This document shows, piece after piece, positions 21,737-32,243 of a stretch of 64,000 nt of DNA. Both the position numbers and the translations under genes were made by a program. Each line of letters begins with the position of its first letter. Within the stretch, counting starts at the first letter, position 1. Source of the stretch: Zygnema cylindricum (lineage: Eukaryota > Streptophyta > Zygnematophyceae > Zygnematales > Zygnemataceae); assembly GCA_037447655.1 (NCBI GenBank), contig JBBHKE010003281.1:62001-126000 (forward strand), given 5' to 3'. Below the pieces are notes generated by a model. That model was given only the letters and a program-made list of their open reading frames with translations, was not told the origin of the DNA and did not search any database.

Positions 21737-23940
21737 ACGGAAAGTCGTCGCTATATTTGAGAAGTGACAATTTCACAGTCGTCTGCCAAACACTGATGAG
21801 AATTCGTCAGTTCATCGACGAACCACCAACGAGCCTGTCTCGTCGTTAAACCACGAATGAGGATTATCAAACACAATGCTGACATCAGCAAAACCAAACG
21901 TAAGAGCTAAATTAAAATTTACATGCATGAGGTTAGAAAGGGGAAGAGAAATATTAAATTCACACACGTATAGAAAAATAAAAAAACAAAACGAAACATT
22001 GAGGCGCGCAATGTAGGCTGAGGGAGAAATCGTGATACCTTTCCGTCGAATGAATGGCATGAGATTGACCTTCATCAACTCCCATCAATGCCGCCTAACT
22101 CTTGCAAGCTCTTGAGTCAAATTATTAATCAAGCGACAAACCTCTATCATCTTTGCCTTTTGTGCCACCACTCGGCCATTGAAAAGATCAATTTTATTCC
22201 TCAATTGTTTTTTTTTCGGTGGTGGGGGGGCACATTTACATGTGGGACCCTCAGAATTTCCCAAAGATATGTACACCTCACTTGTAAATTTCGAAAGCGT
22301 TGAAAAACTGCACTTCGGCCTTCAAAAAAATTGTTTTGCTTCAGAGTACGATTTGCACGACGTAGAATAGTGAATAACCGTGGATCCCAAGGGTGATAAT
22401 GGCGGATTTATTCTAGCACATCAATTTCAAATCTGATCGCTCAACACACAATCCATGTGAAACGATCATCATTAGGCTGAAAATGCCCAATGTATGGGAA
22501 ATTAGATGCATGGTTATATGATGCAATGAAAAACCATGTTGGATGAGCGGGGACATCCAAAAAGATGTCGAGGATTTCCAGCACGGGTTTCAACCACTGG
22601 TCAATGGGCCGAGGCTCCACATAGCGCCAATAGTTTGGCCAATCCTCAACCGGTATGTAATGGGCCGATGTTGGTCGCAAGCTATCCATGGCCTCGTCTC
22701 TAACGGGAGGCCGAAAAAACTAGTCCGGTTCTTCCTCTCGAACTTGAAGTTGATGGTCAAGTGGAACTTGAGCCGGTTTTTCCGCCATGAGACCTCTTTC
22801 ATGGTTGGGTGAAGGAGGAAATCCCATGACCTCGTCTTTGTCGACATACTCTTCTTCCATCCGTCTTTCCGAGCTCTCTATAGATTGCTCGTCGAACGTC
22901 GTGGGGTACTCTTCGTATTCCGTCACCGGAATATCCGACGGTTTGGTCTCTTCCAGCGCTTCCTCCTCTTCCGGAGGCTCATCCCGGTCCTCTATAGATT
23001 TGTCCGTTCCGGTTACCAAGGGGTCATAATCTTCATCGACTCTCTTACCCCCACCTACTTCCCAAACACCTACATCCTCCTCTCCAACCCCTTCTTCCGG
23101 TAACCCCCCTTCCGCCACTCTTCCCGTTTCTACATTGTCCGTCCCCGTCTTTTCCCTTACCACCTCCTCGAATCCCTCCATCTTGTCATTTTCAACATCT
23201 GTTTCCTCCACCTCACTCAATACTAGCTCCATTCCAACCCTTTCCCTTCCACCCTCCTCCATTGCCACCATATTCCCTAATGTTTCATCTATCCCCTCCC
23301 TCTCTCTTACTACCTCCTCATTTCTCGGCACTTCATGCCCAGCCGCCTCGCCGAATACCCCTACACTTAGTGACTCCTCCCTTTCTCTATTTAAACCCTC
23401 CCTTGGCGTTCTATCCCTTTTGCCGCCTTCTCATCCAACCTTTGCCTTTCTTCCGCTGCCGCTACTTCCCTCGCCCTATCCTCCCCTACCACTATCCCCC
23501 GTTCTTCCCTAAATGGTTGTATAAACGCCTCCCTTTCACTCACTAAGTTCTTCCCCCTAGGTATATGACCCCCCACCTCGGTTTCGTTGGTCGTGGTCAA
23601 TATTGCCGCCGAATGGTAGAGTGAAGTTGTTTGAATTGTCGTTGGCCGCCCTCCATGGAGAAAAAAAAATATTGCTTACGAGGAAAAAATACATATACAC
23701 AGGTAAGAGATAAAAAAAACACCCTAAAAGACGCACTTTGCTCAGACCTTTACTCAGATAGTCCTGCTGTAAACATACTCCACTGTTCACTGTGGAAAAT
23801 TGAACCGTTGTACTTGCGACTTATAAACATAAATTCTAGCGACGATACACTCTCGTCAAGCGTTAAAATGTATTCGAGTTTCCCAACAGTGATTCAACGA
23901 AACAATGTTGTTGGCCACGAATTACATTCGAGAATACCGA
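21737..23940. other. Pre-insertion locus DNA right of the solo LTR
   Basis: The first 45 bases are the right arm of a palindromic repeat (partner at 8861-8900). Further CGTCG/CGACG motifs follow to about 21850. From 21850 to 22440 the minus strand is open only in short stretches, one of which (22276-22085) has a heptad-like pattern (LRNKIDLFNGRVVAQKAK) suggesting a coiled coil. The acidic reading frame at 22441-23331 is listed separately. Between 23331 and 23940 I see only pyrimidine-rich DNA without a recognisable motif. Confidence 0.4.
22441..23331 (-). pseudogene. Acidic open reading frame with one in-frame stop, unknown
   Basis: One minus-strand frame is open from 23331 to 22720, stops at a TAG, and continues open to 22441. 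The first part is strongly acidic and rich in Glu, Val, Gly and Pro, with no predicted fold by eye. The second part is a different kind of sequence, aromatic-rich (YIPVEDWPNYWRYVEPRP, HPTWFFIASYNHASNFPY), and looks like a folded domain. I do not recognise either part. It lies on the same strand as the pogo-type transposase pieces and within what would be their large intron, so it may belong to another decayed transposon inserted there. Confidence 0.4.
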
Positions 23941-24702
23941 CGTTGGATTGACTGAAATGATGTTTGAAACTCTGAGACCTCCATTGGCCCTCAGAGTAGG
24001 CACATCCAAAGAAGCTAATCTAGATAGTGCCAACTCCTAACTTGATATAAACACAAATGACTGACCCCTTGATAGTCAGAACCCCAATATAGATTCACCC
24101 CTGTGAAATAACACTTTCTGTGTGCTCAGTTCCACCACAGAATGCAAAGTTAGAATATGAGATTTGGACACATTCACCCACTTTGACTTTCCCTTAGAAA
24201 TACAGCCACCCTGGCAGACAAAAACTCTGACCGACTACACCCCTGTGTAGCTTGGACTCCCCTGAGTCCGCAGCAAAAAGAATCACTGAAAATGGTCAAG
24301 TAAATTGATAGTTATGGCTGCCCAAAGTTTGCCATTTATACAGGGTGCTCTCTGGGAGAGGCAGTGCCTATCCAAAATTTTCTAATTCCTATTCCCCCTC
24401 TAAAACTCTATCTACTGAAGTACGGCACCAATCAAATTACTGTGTCGTACAGAAAAGTACAAGTACCGGTGTACTTTCTGTACGACCATCGTACGACATG
24501 GCAAAAATGTCGACATGTGTCATAGCCGGATTTGTTCCCGCAATCTCCGGAGTCGCAGCAATCCTACATTGTCACGCCACGTGTCACATGACGTGGCGAT
24601 GGCTGAAAAACGCCAAAAGTACATATTCCGTGATCGCGGCACCTATCGTGGCCGTCCGATCTAACCGGATATAATTGTAGCCGTTGAAAATACAAGCGCG
24701 AT

Positions 24703-24726
24703 ATTTGTTTCGCGTTCGAAACAAAT
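24703..24726. promoter_or_regulatory. U3 palindrome, CGAAAC type
   Basis: Arms ATTTGTTTCG and CGAAACAAAT around the 4-base spacer CGTT, flanked by CGCG motifs. The same arms with a different spacer occur at 32677-32700, and shorter forms occur in the other LTR subfamilies (near 43557, 49318 and 41507). Confidence 0.6.
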
Positions 24727-24884
24727 GCGCGGTATCCGTTTCATAGAATACATTAAATCGTACTCCGTATTGTACAAAACTGTATCTATGCATTACGTAA
24801 CTATTTTCCGTCATACGAACTAGTCTATGTGTCAAAATATTTATATCTGTCAAACCTTTTATACTCTAGCACTGGATTTAGACT

Positions 24885-24960
24885 TATTGGTTAAAGCAAA
24901 CGGCTAGTTAGATGGACGGAAGATACCCGGATCAAATCCTAGGTCTGTCAAACCTTTCAT
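24885..24960 (+). promoter_or_regulatory. Antisense tRNA-like module in solo LTR
   Basis: GACTTATTGGTTAAAGC gives an A-box match inside a D-arm-like hairpin (CTT/AAG). CGGATCAAATCCTAGG follows as a B-box match. It is opposite in strand to the LTR. Confidence 0.5.
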
Positions 24961-25421
24961 ATAATCTTATCAAGATTTGCCTTTTGTCCTCTTTGGACAG
25001 CCTAGGCAGCCATGGATCCAACTCCTCTTCAACTCTTCAGTGACTTCGACAAGTGTGGGGACTTGAGTGAAGAGTTAGAGGAAGGCTTTCACTGTCCCCT
25101 TTTTGCCTTTTATTTTACAATCTCCAGACCTAGAAAATTCTTAAATTTCAACAATGTCGTCGGTGGTTTACTCAAAACCTTGGTCTGTCAAACCTTTTAT
25201 ATAATCGTATCAAGATTTGCCTTTTTGTCCTCTTTGGACAGCCTAGGCAGCCATGGATCTAACTCCTCTTCAAGTCTTCAGTGACTGCGACAAGTGTGTG
25301 GACTTGAGTGAAGAGTTAGAGGCAGGCTGTCACTGTCCCCTTTTTGCCTTTTATTTTACAATCTCTAGACCTAGAAAATACTTAAATTTCAACAATGTCG
25401 TCGGTGGTTTACTCAAAACCT
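24942..25421. repeat. 240-bp tandem duplication spanning LTR end and flank
   Basis: The segment beginning GGTCTGTCAAACCTTT occurs at 24942 and again at 25182. Each copy contains the LTR 5' end and about 28 bp of flanking locus DNA (ATGTCGTCGGTGG...). The duplication therefore arose after the LTR had integrated. The copies differ by a few bases (for example TTCGAC against TGCGAC in the hairpin loop). Confidence 0.9.
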
Positions 25422-25853
25422 TGAACCACTGTCGTCCGTCATTCGCACTTTTGACCTAACGAGGTGCCCTCATCAATTTAATGAATTTGTCGGACCCATC
25501 ATTGAAGCGACGACATGATGTCGTCGCTTACACCGCAACAAAGACACGTCGTCGCTTTTACGTTGTCCCCACAAGAAAATCGCAAGACACGAGGAAAATA
25601 TTGCAAAAAAATAATAAGACATTGCATACCAAACGACAACATAGAAAAACACGCACTAATGGAGAGGTAATGAGATGTTAAGATATAGATTGCGAGGGAA
25701 AGTCGACGGTCCAACATAATAATGTAAAAATACTTTAGAAGCACAACAAAATAAATATATAACAACGCATTGTGAATAGGAGTGACAGTAGAAAAGGAAG
25801 GATGCAAAGAAACCATTTAATAAATGGGAGAAGGTATGATTGAAATAGCTTAC

Positions 25854-26238
25854 TTGTACCGTACACTCTGGTAAAATGCTCAAGAAACTTCGATATGGTC
25901 CTTGGAATGATTTCTTTCTCTCCATTTTTTTCGCAGTCCCACAACATCCAGTTTATTACTCGCATCCGAGTTACCTTAGTCGACACGTGTTGAACTTTCC
26001 TGTGGGAAACACGCCCTCTCGCATTGGCAGAGGACGGAAAAAATCCTTTCACAATGGCCGTCGGGTCAACCGAGGGTTTGACTTCTGCCTCACACTCCTC
26101 CTCGTTTGGAAATGCGTATTCCTCGTTGTTCCTCTCATTTTTTTCATCTTGTTCAGACTGAGCGTTATGGGCATTGTTGATGTTATTGGCAGGGATGGCA
26201 CCCCAAATTTTATTAAGGGTCCACATACTTCGAAACAC
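25854..26238 (-). pseudogene. Pogo-like transposase, first exon
   Basis: The minus-strand ATG at 26238 opens a frame that ends at a donor-like site (exon ACAA, intron GTAAGC from 25853). The N-terminal half is polar and acidic and probably unstructured. The C-terminal half (RMRVINWMLWDCEKNG, then IIPRTISKFLEHFTRVYGT) matches the start of the pogo-type DNA-binding region and would join directly to YQKAKRWWVERR at 8751. The expected acceptor AG there now reads TG. The two exons are about 17 kb apart because of later insertions. An alternative is that this is a fragment of a second, related copy. Confidence 0.55.
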
Positions 26239-26299
26239 TACTACACTTTAAAAATAATAAATACGAGCAGCCGAAAAGGAAAAAAGTGCCAACCCTAGG

Positions 26300-27329
26300 A
26301 AATGAGGAAGAAGTGGCGATGGCGTCATTGTCATTTTCACAAATACATTTATATAATACAAAAGATGCAAGTGAAAGTGAATGTGCGCGTTAAAAGTGGA
26401 GGGATTTGCCATTTTGACTTTTTCGTTTAAATATCAAATTTTGAACTTTAGCATGGCTTTCAATTTAAAAATATTTCAAAATGCGGGAATAGAAGCGCGA
26501 TCACCTAAAAGTTGGTTCAATTTGCCAAAATATTTCAAAACTTACGTCTATGATGAAATGTTGATAGCGCCATGGAAACACCTCCAGTTTACAGGTTGTA
26601 CGGCAAAAAGTTGATGGGAAAAAATGCGGCGTCGTAACCCTGACAAACGTTTTTTCTAAAGTCATCTACGTAACGTGACCAACTTTAGGAATGCGTGGAT
26701 GGTAAACACGCCATGTGTTTTCAGCAACAACCAATGATAATCTTCCGACGACGACTGATCAGCTTTCGTCGACGTATTACCGCCAATTAGAATTAACATG
26801 CATCCTATTATGTGGTTTTTCTTAGTTTTACATTCAATTAGATTTAATAGTGATACTAATAAGAGGTTTGCTCCACATTTCATCTAAGTAAACGCATCCT
26901 TATTAGACTTATGTCCCAATATTACAATGCATGAATTCTAATAAAATAACCCATCGGGCACCTTATTAAGGTTAAGAGTCCTTAATTAACGTCATAGAAC
27001 GTTCGTTCTCCCCGCGAACGACAAGGAAATAAAAATCAATCATTGAGTTCAGTGTAAGTTATGTGAAACGAAACTTAAACATAGAATACCTGTTGTTATA
27101 ATTTTGTTCATTACACAATACAAAACTGAATTTGATGAACATATTAAAATTGTACGGTTACGTGGCGTTAAAACGTAACTGCGTTTTACAACTCGAAGCA
27201 TGGATTCGACTGTATGGCGTGACAATGTCCGTTTCGTCCTATGTTGTCCTCTCACCTTTTTTATTGTAATCATATTCACCGCTCGCAAAACAAACGCATA
27301 TTAGAATCATGAATGAACTTAAGTGAAGG
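26300..27329. other. Degenerate AT-rich DNA, no gene seen
   Basis: Short reading frames only. A run CGACGACGACTGATCAGCTTTCGTCGACG near 26743 again shows the CGTCG/CGACG foldback flavour of 323-1007. Nothing else could be recognised on either strand. Confidence 0.4.
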
Positions 27330-27680
27330 TACATAAACCCGTACGTTACGACGGTTTCTACTCGTATATATTTTAGTGTATAATTGTGAACGGCGTCATG
27401 ATAGTATATCAGAAACCCAAAAATAGAATTATAGATTTTTACGGTGGAGGGACGCAATATCGTATGGATTGTCAGAATTTGTACTTCTACCGTTTTTAAC
27501 GTATATGTTGTGACGCCGGATCGTGTATACCTAAATCATCGTTATGGAGAAATTACAATTAAACATTTTTTTGAAAATGAGATTGATACATAATTTAGAG
27601 TAAATGACACTAATTCTTTATTCACACTAATAATTTCTATACGCTAATAACGATTCACGGTGTAGTGTTGTGTATCGGTA
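27330..27680 (+). repeat. Dispersed repeat of about 345 bp, copy 1
   Basis: Aligns base for base with 31273-31618 (shared blocks ACATAAACCCGTACGTT, TTTTAGTGTATAATTGTGAA, GATCGTGTATACCTAAATCA and TAATAACGATTCAC), with scattered substitutions and small indels. Non-coding; no ends could be defined. Confidence 0.8.
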
Positions 27681-28654
27681 AAATAATTATCGTGAGAACA
27701 CCGATACCGATAGTAATCGATTATTGAACGGTCAGAGGTGCCCGATATATCGGTCCGAAACTAACAAATTCCATATCGGCGATAACTTAAAAAAATATAG
27801 TGTGCATACAATAGTACTTTATGATATACTGTATTATATTATTGACTTTATATAGCGTGGTACGCCACGAGTAAGAATTTGTTCCATAAACTATTTAACT
27901 GAAATTTATTACGGATAGCAGGCAATGAAATGTAAAGGAAATCCTTAGTTTCTCTTGAACCAACCAACCATACGGCTGACGCTATATGTTTTTGCCCATT
28001 TTAACCCCTTGATTGGACTTTTTCGATAAACTGAAATTTTACCAAAATATTTACTGTAATTTTCGAGAAAAAATAATTAGAATCCAAATACCATGTTGTT
28101 ACGGTGGCATATACCCGTTCTGAATACTATAGATTTCCTTAATAACGTTAAACTTCAGTACACCGCGAATCGTAATTAGAGTAAATTACTCTAATTTGGT
28201 CGCTCAAAATTTTGACTCTATCACATGAAATAGAGTAAATGATTCTAATTTTTTTCATTATTCTATTTAAGTTTAAATTTAATTAGCGTTTTTAATTATA
28301 ATACAGGTATATATTAAATAGTGTGGAGTACGGACGACCTCCGACCGTGCAAAATTGTATTTTATTAAGTAAAAAAGTATAAATAATGATTTAATACAGG
28401 TCGTTATCATGTAACTGCGTTTTAACAAACCGCATAATGCAAACGTCATAGTGACTATAAACTGTACGTTTTGCCAAATTCTGTACGAATATCTTATTTA
28501 CAGTAGAGGATTTTGGCGTGCCAAATTAGAGTACTTAAATAAATTAGAGTAAACTTCATAGTTGAAACAGCTCTATCACATAAATTAGCGTTAATTACTC
28601 TAATTTCTTTTTTAGTTTTTGTACTCTAATTTTTTCATTACTCTAATTACCAGT
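27681..28654. other. AT-rich DNA with repeated ATTAGAGTAA/TTACTCTAAT motifs
   Basis: No gene. The motif ATTAGAGTAA and its inverse recur at about 27596, 28175, 28230, 28525, 28540 and 28595-28645, in places as a palindrome (AATTAGAGTAAATTACTCTA at 28176). A short block 27680-27790 carries the CGATA/TATCG motifs of the neighbouring dispersed repeat. Confidence 0.4.
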
Positions 28655-28985
28655 GTTGGGTATCGAGGATCTATTGCCGATATTCGATATGTACCGAATT
28701 TTAGGTACCCGATAATCGATATATCGCCTCGATATATCGATTATCGAAATATCGCGATATTTAGCCGATATATCGCCGATATATTGTATCGTCGATATAT
28801 CGAGGCATTTAAAAAAAAAACGAAAATTTTCACAGGTCTCCAAAGTCACGAGCCTTCGGACAAGATGACCGTGAAATCTTTGCCGAAAAAAAATACGGTT
28901 TTTTCCTGAAAGTCAGCAGAGTGAAGGAGATCTTTGAGGTACATTGACGCGGTACACTTGCGAAGTACACGTACGTAATACGCAA
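28655..28985 (+). repeat. CGATATATCG-rich dispersed repeat, copy 1
   Basis: Starts CAGTGTTGGGTATCGAGG, followed by about 150 bp of overlapping TCGATATATCG palindromes, a short A-run and a segment with AAGGAGATCTTTGAGGTAC and GCGGTACACTTGCG. The same order occurs inverted at 44005-44285. The CAGTGTTGGG opening recalls the terminal bases of hAT-type elements, but no second end was found. Confidence 0.65.
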
Positions 28986-29140
28986 GTACGGATTTCCATA
29001 CGAAAATGGTAGGTTCTCAAATCTTTGACGATTTTAGAGATTTGATTGTCAACTTCCAAGAACCACTCAAATCAAAACACGTATGTAAAAACCTGTTAAC
29101 AGAAGACACGCGATGTTAACCGAGGCCTTTGTAATACATA

Positions 29141-29150
29141 NNNNNNNNNN
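29141..29150. other. Assembly gap of ten N
   Basis: Ten N bases separate the repeat upstream from the copia-2 LTR downstream. The true size is unknown, so the 5' boundary of the next element is missing. Confidence 0.98.
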
Positions 29151-31262
29151 TTCATGTACTTTACTGTGTGGTGTGTAACTCCGAAGGGAGTACACAGGCT
29201 TGGTACACTCCAGGGACACGTGTCAGTCCGTGAGACGGCGGACAGAGTCAGCCGTCATTTTGGAAGTGAAATATTGACTGCGCAGTCATTTCATGTACTT
29301 ATCATTTTGGCGGCAGTCAGATTTAATTTTGATGTAAATATTTCCGTCTGTTAGGGTTTAGGGTTCTAGTTGACTCACTTATATATATAGGACTTAGATT
29401 ACTCTTGTAGGCTAGAATTCCTTGTATGCAAAAACTGTGAAGCAGTTTTTGGGGTTATCAATTATAAAGATCATTGTGATCTTTTGGCATAACTGTTTGA
29501 AAATATGCATGTGGGTTCTTTATGTTATTGTCTTTACTTTGGCAAATTTGCAGACCTAGGGTGTGTCTGGTTTGATTGAGACTTCATTGTGAAGTAAGTA
29601 GTCTGCGAGATTATCGTGAGAGTTTCCTTTTGTGTGCCTGTGTTGTTATGGCAACTGCTGGTGATTCTTCTACTTCTTCTGTAACACCAGCAGCCTCATT
29701 ACAACACAAAAAGGGTGTTGAGATATCTTGCAGGTACTTGAAATCTCAAGCTTGTACTCGGAGGAGGAGAGGTGAAAATACAGACATGAAGCGATGCTAG
29801 ATATGGAGACATGCCAAGCCGGAAATCTACGACTAGCTATGTTCTGAAGATTGGATATAGAACTTGCTGCTGGAGTAGCAAATTACAAAAGGTTACAGCT
29901 CAATCCACAATGGAGTCGAAATATATGGCAGCAACTTCCGCCCTCTTGGAGCTCCTATAGGTTAAGTCCATTTTACAAAAACTCGGGTATATGCAAACTG
30001 GTCCTCAAGCTATCTGGTATGACAACCAAGCAACCATAGCAAATGCCTCTAACCCGAGCAATCACTTTAAGAGCAAACACATAGATGTTAGACTTCACTT
30101 TGTTAGAGAAAAAGTACTTGCAAAAGTCGTTAAACTGTGTTATATACCGGATGAGAAGATCGTGGCTGACATGTTAACAAAAGCCTTTCTTGCTCCTAAG
30201 TTACAGATTTGCAGAGATGTTATTGGACTAAGTGAGTATATGCGTCTAAAGATTTAGGGGAGTGTGGTAATTTATAAATCTTTATTTTAGTAAATAGGGG
30301 TAAAAATAACTTAGGATATTTTCCTAGTAGTCTACTGTAGTACTTACCTTTATTAGCGTTACAGTAGAAAATAGTACAGTAGAGTGTATCGTACTTTTGC
30401 AGGGACACGTGTAGGCGAAAGAACGTATGCAGGTTTTTGGAGTGGCGCCGACAGTCACGCATACGTGTCAAACAGTTGACGATTTGATTCACATGTTCAG
30501 ACGAACGGGATTTGACCCGGGTATTCCGGAATCATATGGTATAGTTCGACGGTACGATCGTCAATCGAATTAGCTCCAACGGACGCGATTCACCCGGGAC
30601 CACAAGCGTGATTCACGAGGGACCATAAACGTGATTGGCGTGGGACCACAAGTGACGAAGCACTCAGGTGCTTCGTACTACACGACCACATTCGGTTGGA
30701 CATTAGCGGTTACCGCTGACTAAGCATTTGGAAAGTTTGTGTACGGTTGGAACGTTTTCTGTACGGTTCAATATCTGTAAATATCTGAATAACATTGGTT
30801 TGTAGTTTAGTGTAATAAAAAATAGTGTTTAATTAATCAAGATTTTAGAAAATAATAATTAGGGTTTTAAGGTACAGTGACGTACAAGTAGGATGCTTTG
30901 TCGTTAGTCATGATAATAACCGTAGTAACAACTATTCAAATTAGTGTAGATCAGTAGATACACACTGTGAGTAAATAATTTAGGACTTAGCCAATTTTTT
31001 AGTATCCACTATTGGGAATATGATTTTATGAAGGCAATTTTTGGGAAACTTCCAAACATTATATCTTATGGTTTAGTGGGTCATTTGGGCTGCATTTTTG
31101 GGAATTGTCAGCTGGCAAATTTGAGGCATATTAGCTTTCTAAGTCATATTTTGTGTTAGTTCAAAGTTGGCTATTGAGTAGGTATTTTGATAGTTTCTGC
31201 TGGTGTTCATATCTAATCCACTCCCATTACACGTTCTCCTTCAGCATCGGTGGTTGTAGAAC
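29151..31262 (+). mobile_element. Internally deleted copia-2 element
   Basis: A 5' LTR/leader piece (29151-29645) contains AGGACTTAG after a TATATATA run. It is followed by a Gag-like start (MATAGDSSTSSVTPAAS at 29649), which breaks after QHKKGVE and is joined near 29720 to the RNase H end of Pol. A purine tract (TTTAGGGGAG) leads into a second LTR starting TGTGGTAATTTATAAATC at 30263. That LTR is followed near 31215 by another Gag-like start (PSASVVVEQQ, 31230-31260). Protease, integrase and RT are absent. The gap and the missing 5' LTR start prevent a target-duplication check. Confidence 0.7.
29861..30257 (+). pseudogene. Copia-2 RNase H C-terminal part
   Basis: The frame reads CCWSSKLQKVTAQSTMESKY, a stop where the family has Trp, then GPQAIWYDNQATIANAS, KHIDVRLHFVREKV and IVADMLTKAFLAPKL to a stop at 30255-30257. 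The middle and end of the copia RNase H fold are recognisable (STMESKY and DNQAT carry the usual acidic positions). This domain degrades the RNA of RNA-DNA hybrids during cDNA synthesis. Only a fragment remains. Confidence 0.85.
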
Positions 31263-31272
31263 AACAAAGTGT

Positions 31273-31618
31273 AGGAACATAAACCCGTACGTTGTGACAG
31301 TTTTTACTCGTACCTATTTTAGTGTATAATTGTGAACAGCGTAATGATTCTATGTTAGAAAACCCAAAAAATGAATTATAGATTTTTACGAAAGAAAGCA
31401 CAACATCGTACAGATTGTAAGAATTTGTATTTCTACTGATTTAACGTACATGTTATAACGGCGGATCGTGTATACCTAAATCAACGTTATAAAGAAATTA
31501 AAATGAAACATTTTTTTGAAAATATGATTGATACATAATTTAGAGTAAATGACACTAATTCATTATTTACACTAATATTTTCTATACGCTAATAACGATT
31601 CACAGTGTACTGTACTAC
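31273..31618 (+). repeat. Dispersed repeat of about 345 bp, copy 2
   Basis: Second copy of 27330-27680. It and about 60 bp more are enclosed by an inverted repeat of copia-2 Gag sequence: CGGTGGTTGTAGAACAACA near 31247 and its inverse near 31680. Confidence 0.8.
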
Positions 31619-31684
31619 CTTACTTGTGCAGGTAATCAGTTTAAGATATACACTGAAAAGTACAGTACAGTATAATGTTGTTCT

Positions 31685-32243
31685 ACAACCACCGGTGCAG
31701 GTGGAGGAGCATCAGTAGTAGTAGAAGTAGACATGATACACTCTCAGAAGCTATCAAGAATCCTACCAAACAGCTGCTCTTAAGTGCTCACCAATTCTTA
31801 TACAAGCATCCAAACTTCACAAAACTCTATCAGAATATAGACTAGCATAAACAGTGATAACTCCCAAAGTTTCAGCTTAATTGACCCGACAACACTCAAG
31901 ATATAATACTCAGAAGTTTTCCAAAAATAGTGTGCAGTTTTACTACTTGGAAGTCTGGATACATAATATGTTATGAGACCTAAGTCTTATACTTGTGTTG
32001 AACTGGCAACACCAGTGTACTTGAGAGGTACATCAAACCACCAAGCTACCACTAATCTGTCAAGCTACTATTGAGCTATCACTAAGCTACCACTGAGCTA
32101 TCACTAAGCTACCACTGAGCTATCACTAAGCTACCTAGAATCGTATCTATCGCAGTTGCTCTATCCTGTACAGAATCACATTAAGAATATCAGACGCTGC
32201 GTTGTCCGTACGGACCATATCAAATATAATCATGGTTGCGTTG
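31685..32243 (-). mobile_element. Copia-2 LTR/Gag-start fragment
   Basis: Nearly identical to 42318-42886: Gag start codons (minus strand, ATGTCTACTTCTACTACTAC) with an upstream leader or LTR containing a 22-bp tandem repeat at 32043-32134 (unit AAGCTACCACTGAGCTATCA plus CT). It ends at GGTTGCGTTG, where the copia-1 LTR at 32244 begins; the other copy continues past this point, so 32243/32244 is an insertion junction. Confidence 0.8.

Larger units (their letters stand above)
23965..25394 (-). mobile_element. Solo copia LTR with internal tandem duplication
   Basis: On the minus strand it starts TGTTGAAATTTAAG (25394) and ends GAGTTTCA (23965). The flanks are ATGTT (23960-23964) and ATGTC (25395-25399), a target duplication with one mismatch. 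It carries the antisense tRNA-like module (24885-24960), a perfect 10-base-arm palindrome (24703-24726), a GTAC cluster (24420-24495) and an R/U5 hairpin (GGACTCCCCTGAGTCC near 24249). Its 5' end is present twice because of a 240-bp duplication. Confidence 0.8.

Noticed and set aside
22787-23546. Ser/Pro-rich plus-strand ORFs opposite the acidic frame
   Set aside because: They are shadows of the Glu/Val-rich minus-strand frame; Ser/Pro/Leu richness is what the complement of GAR codons gives.
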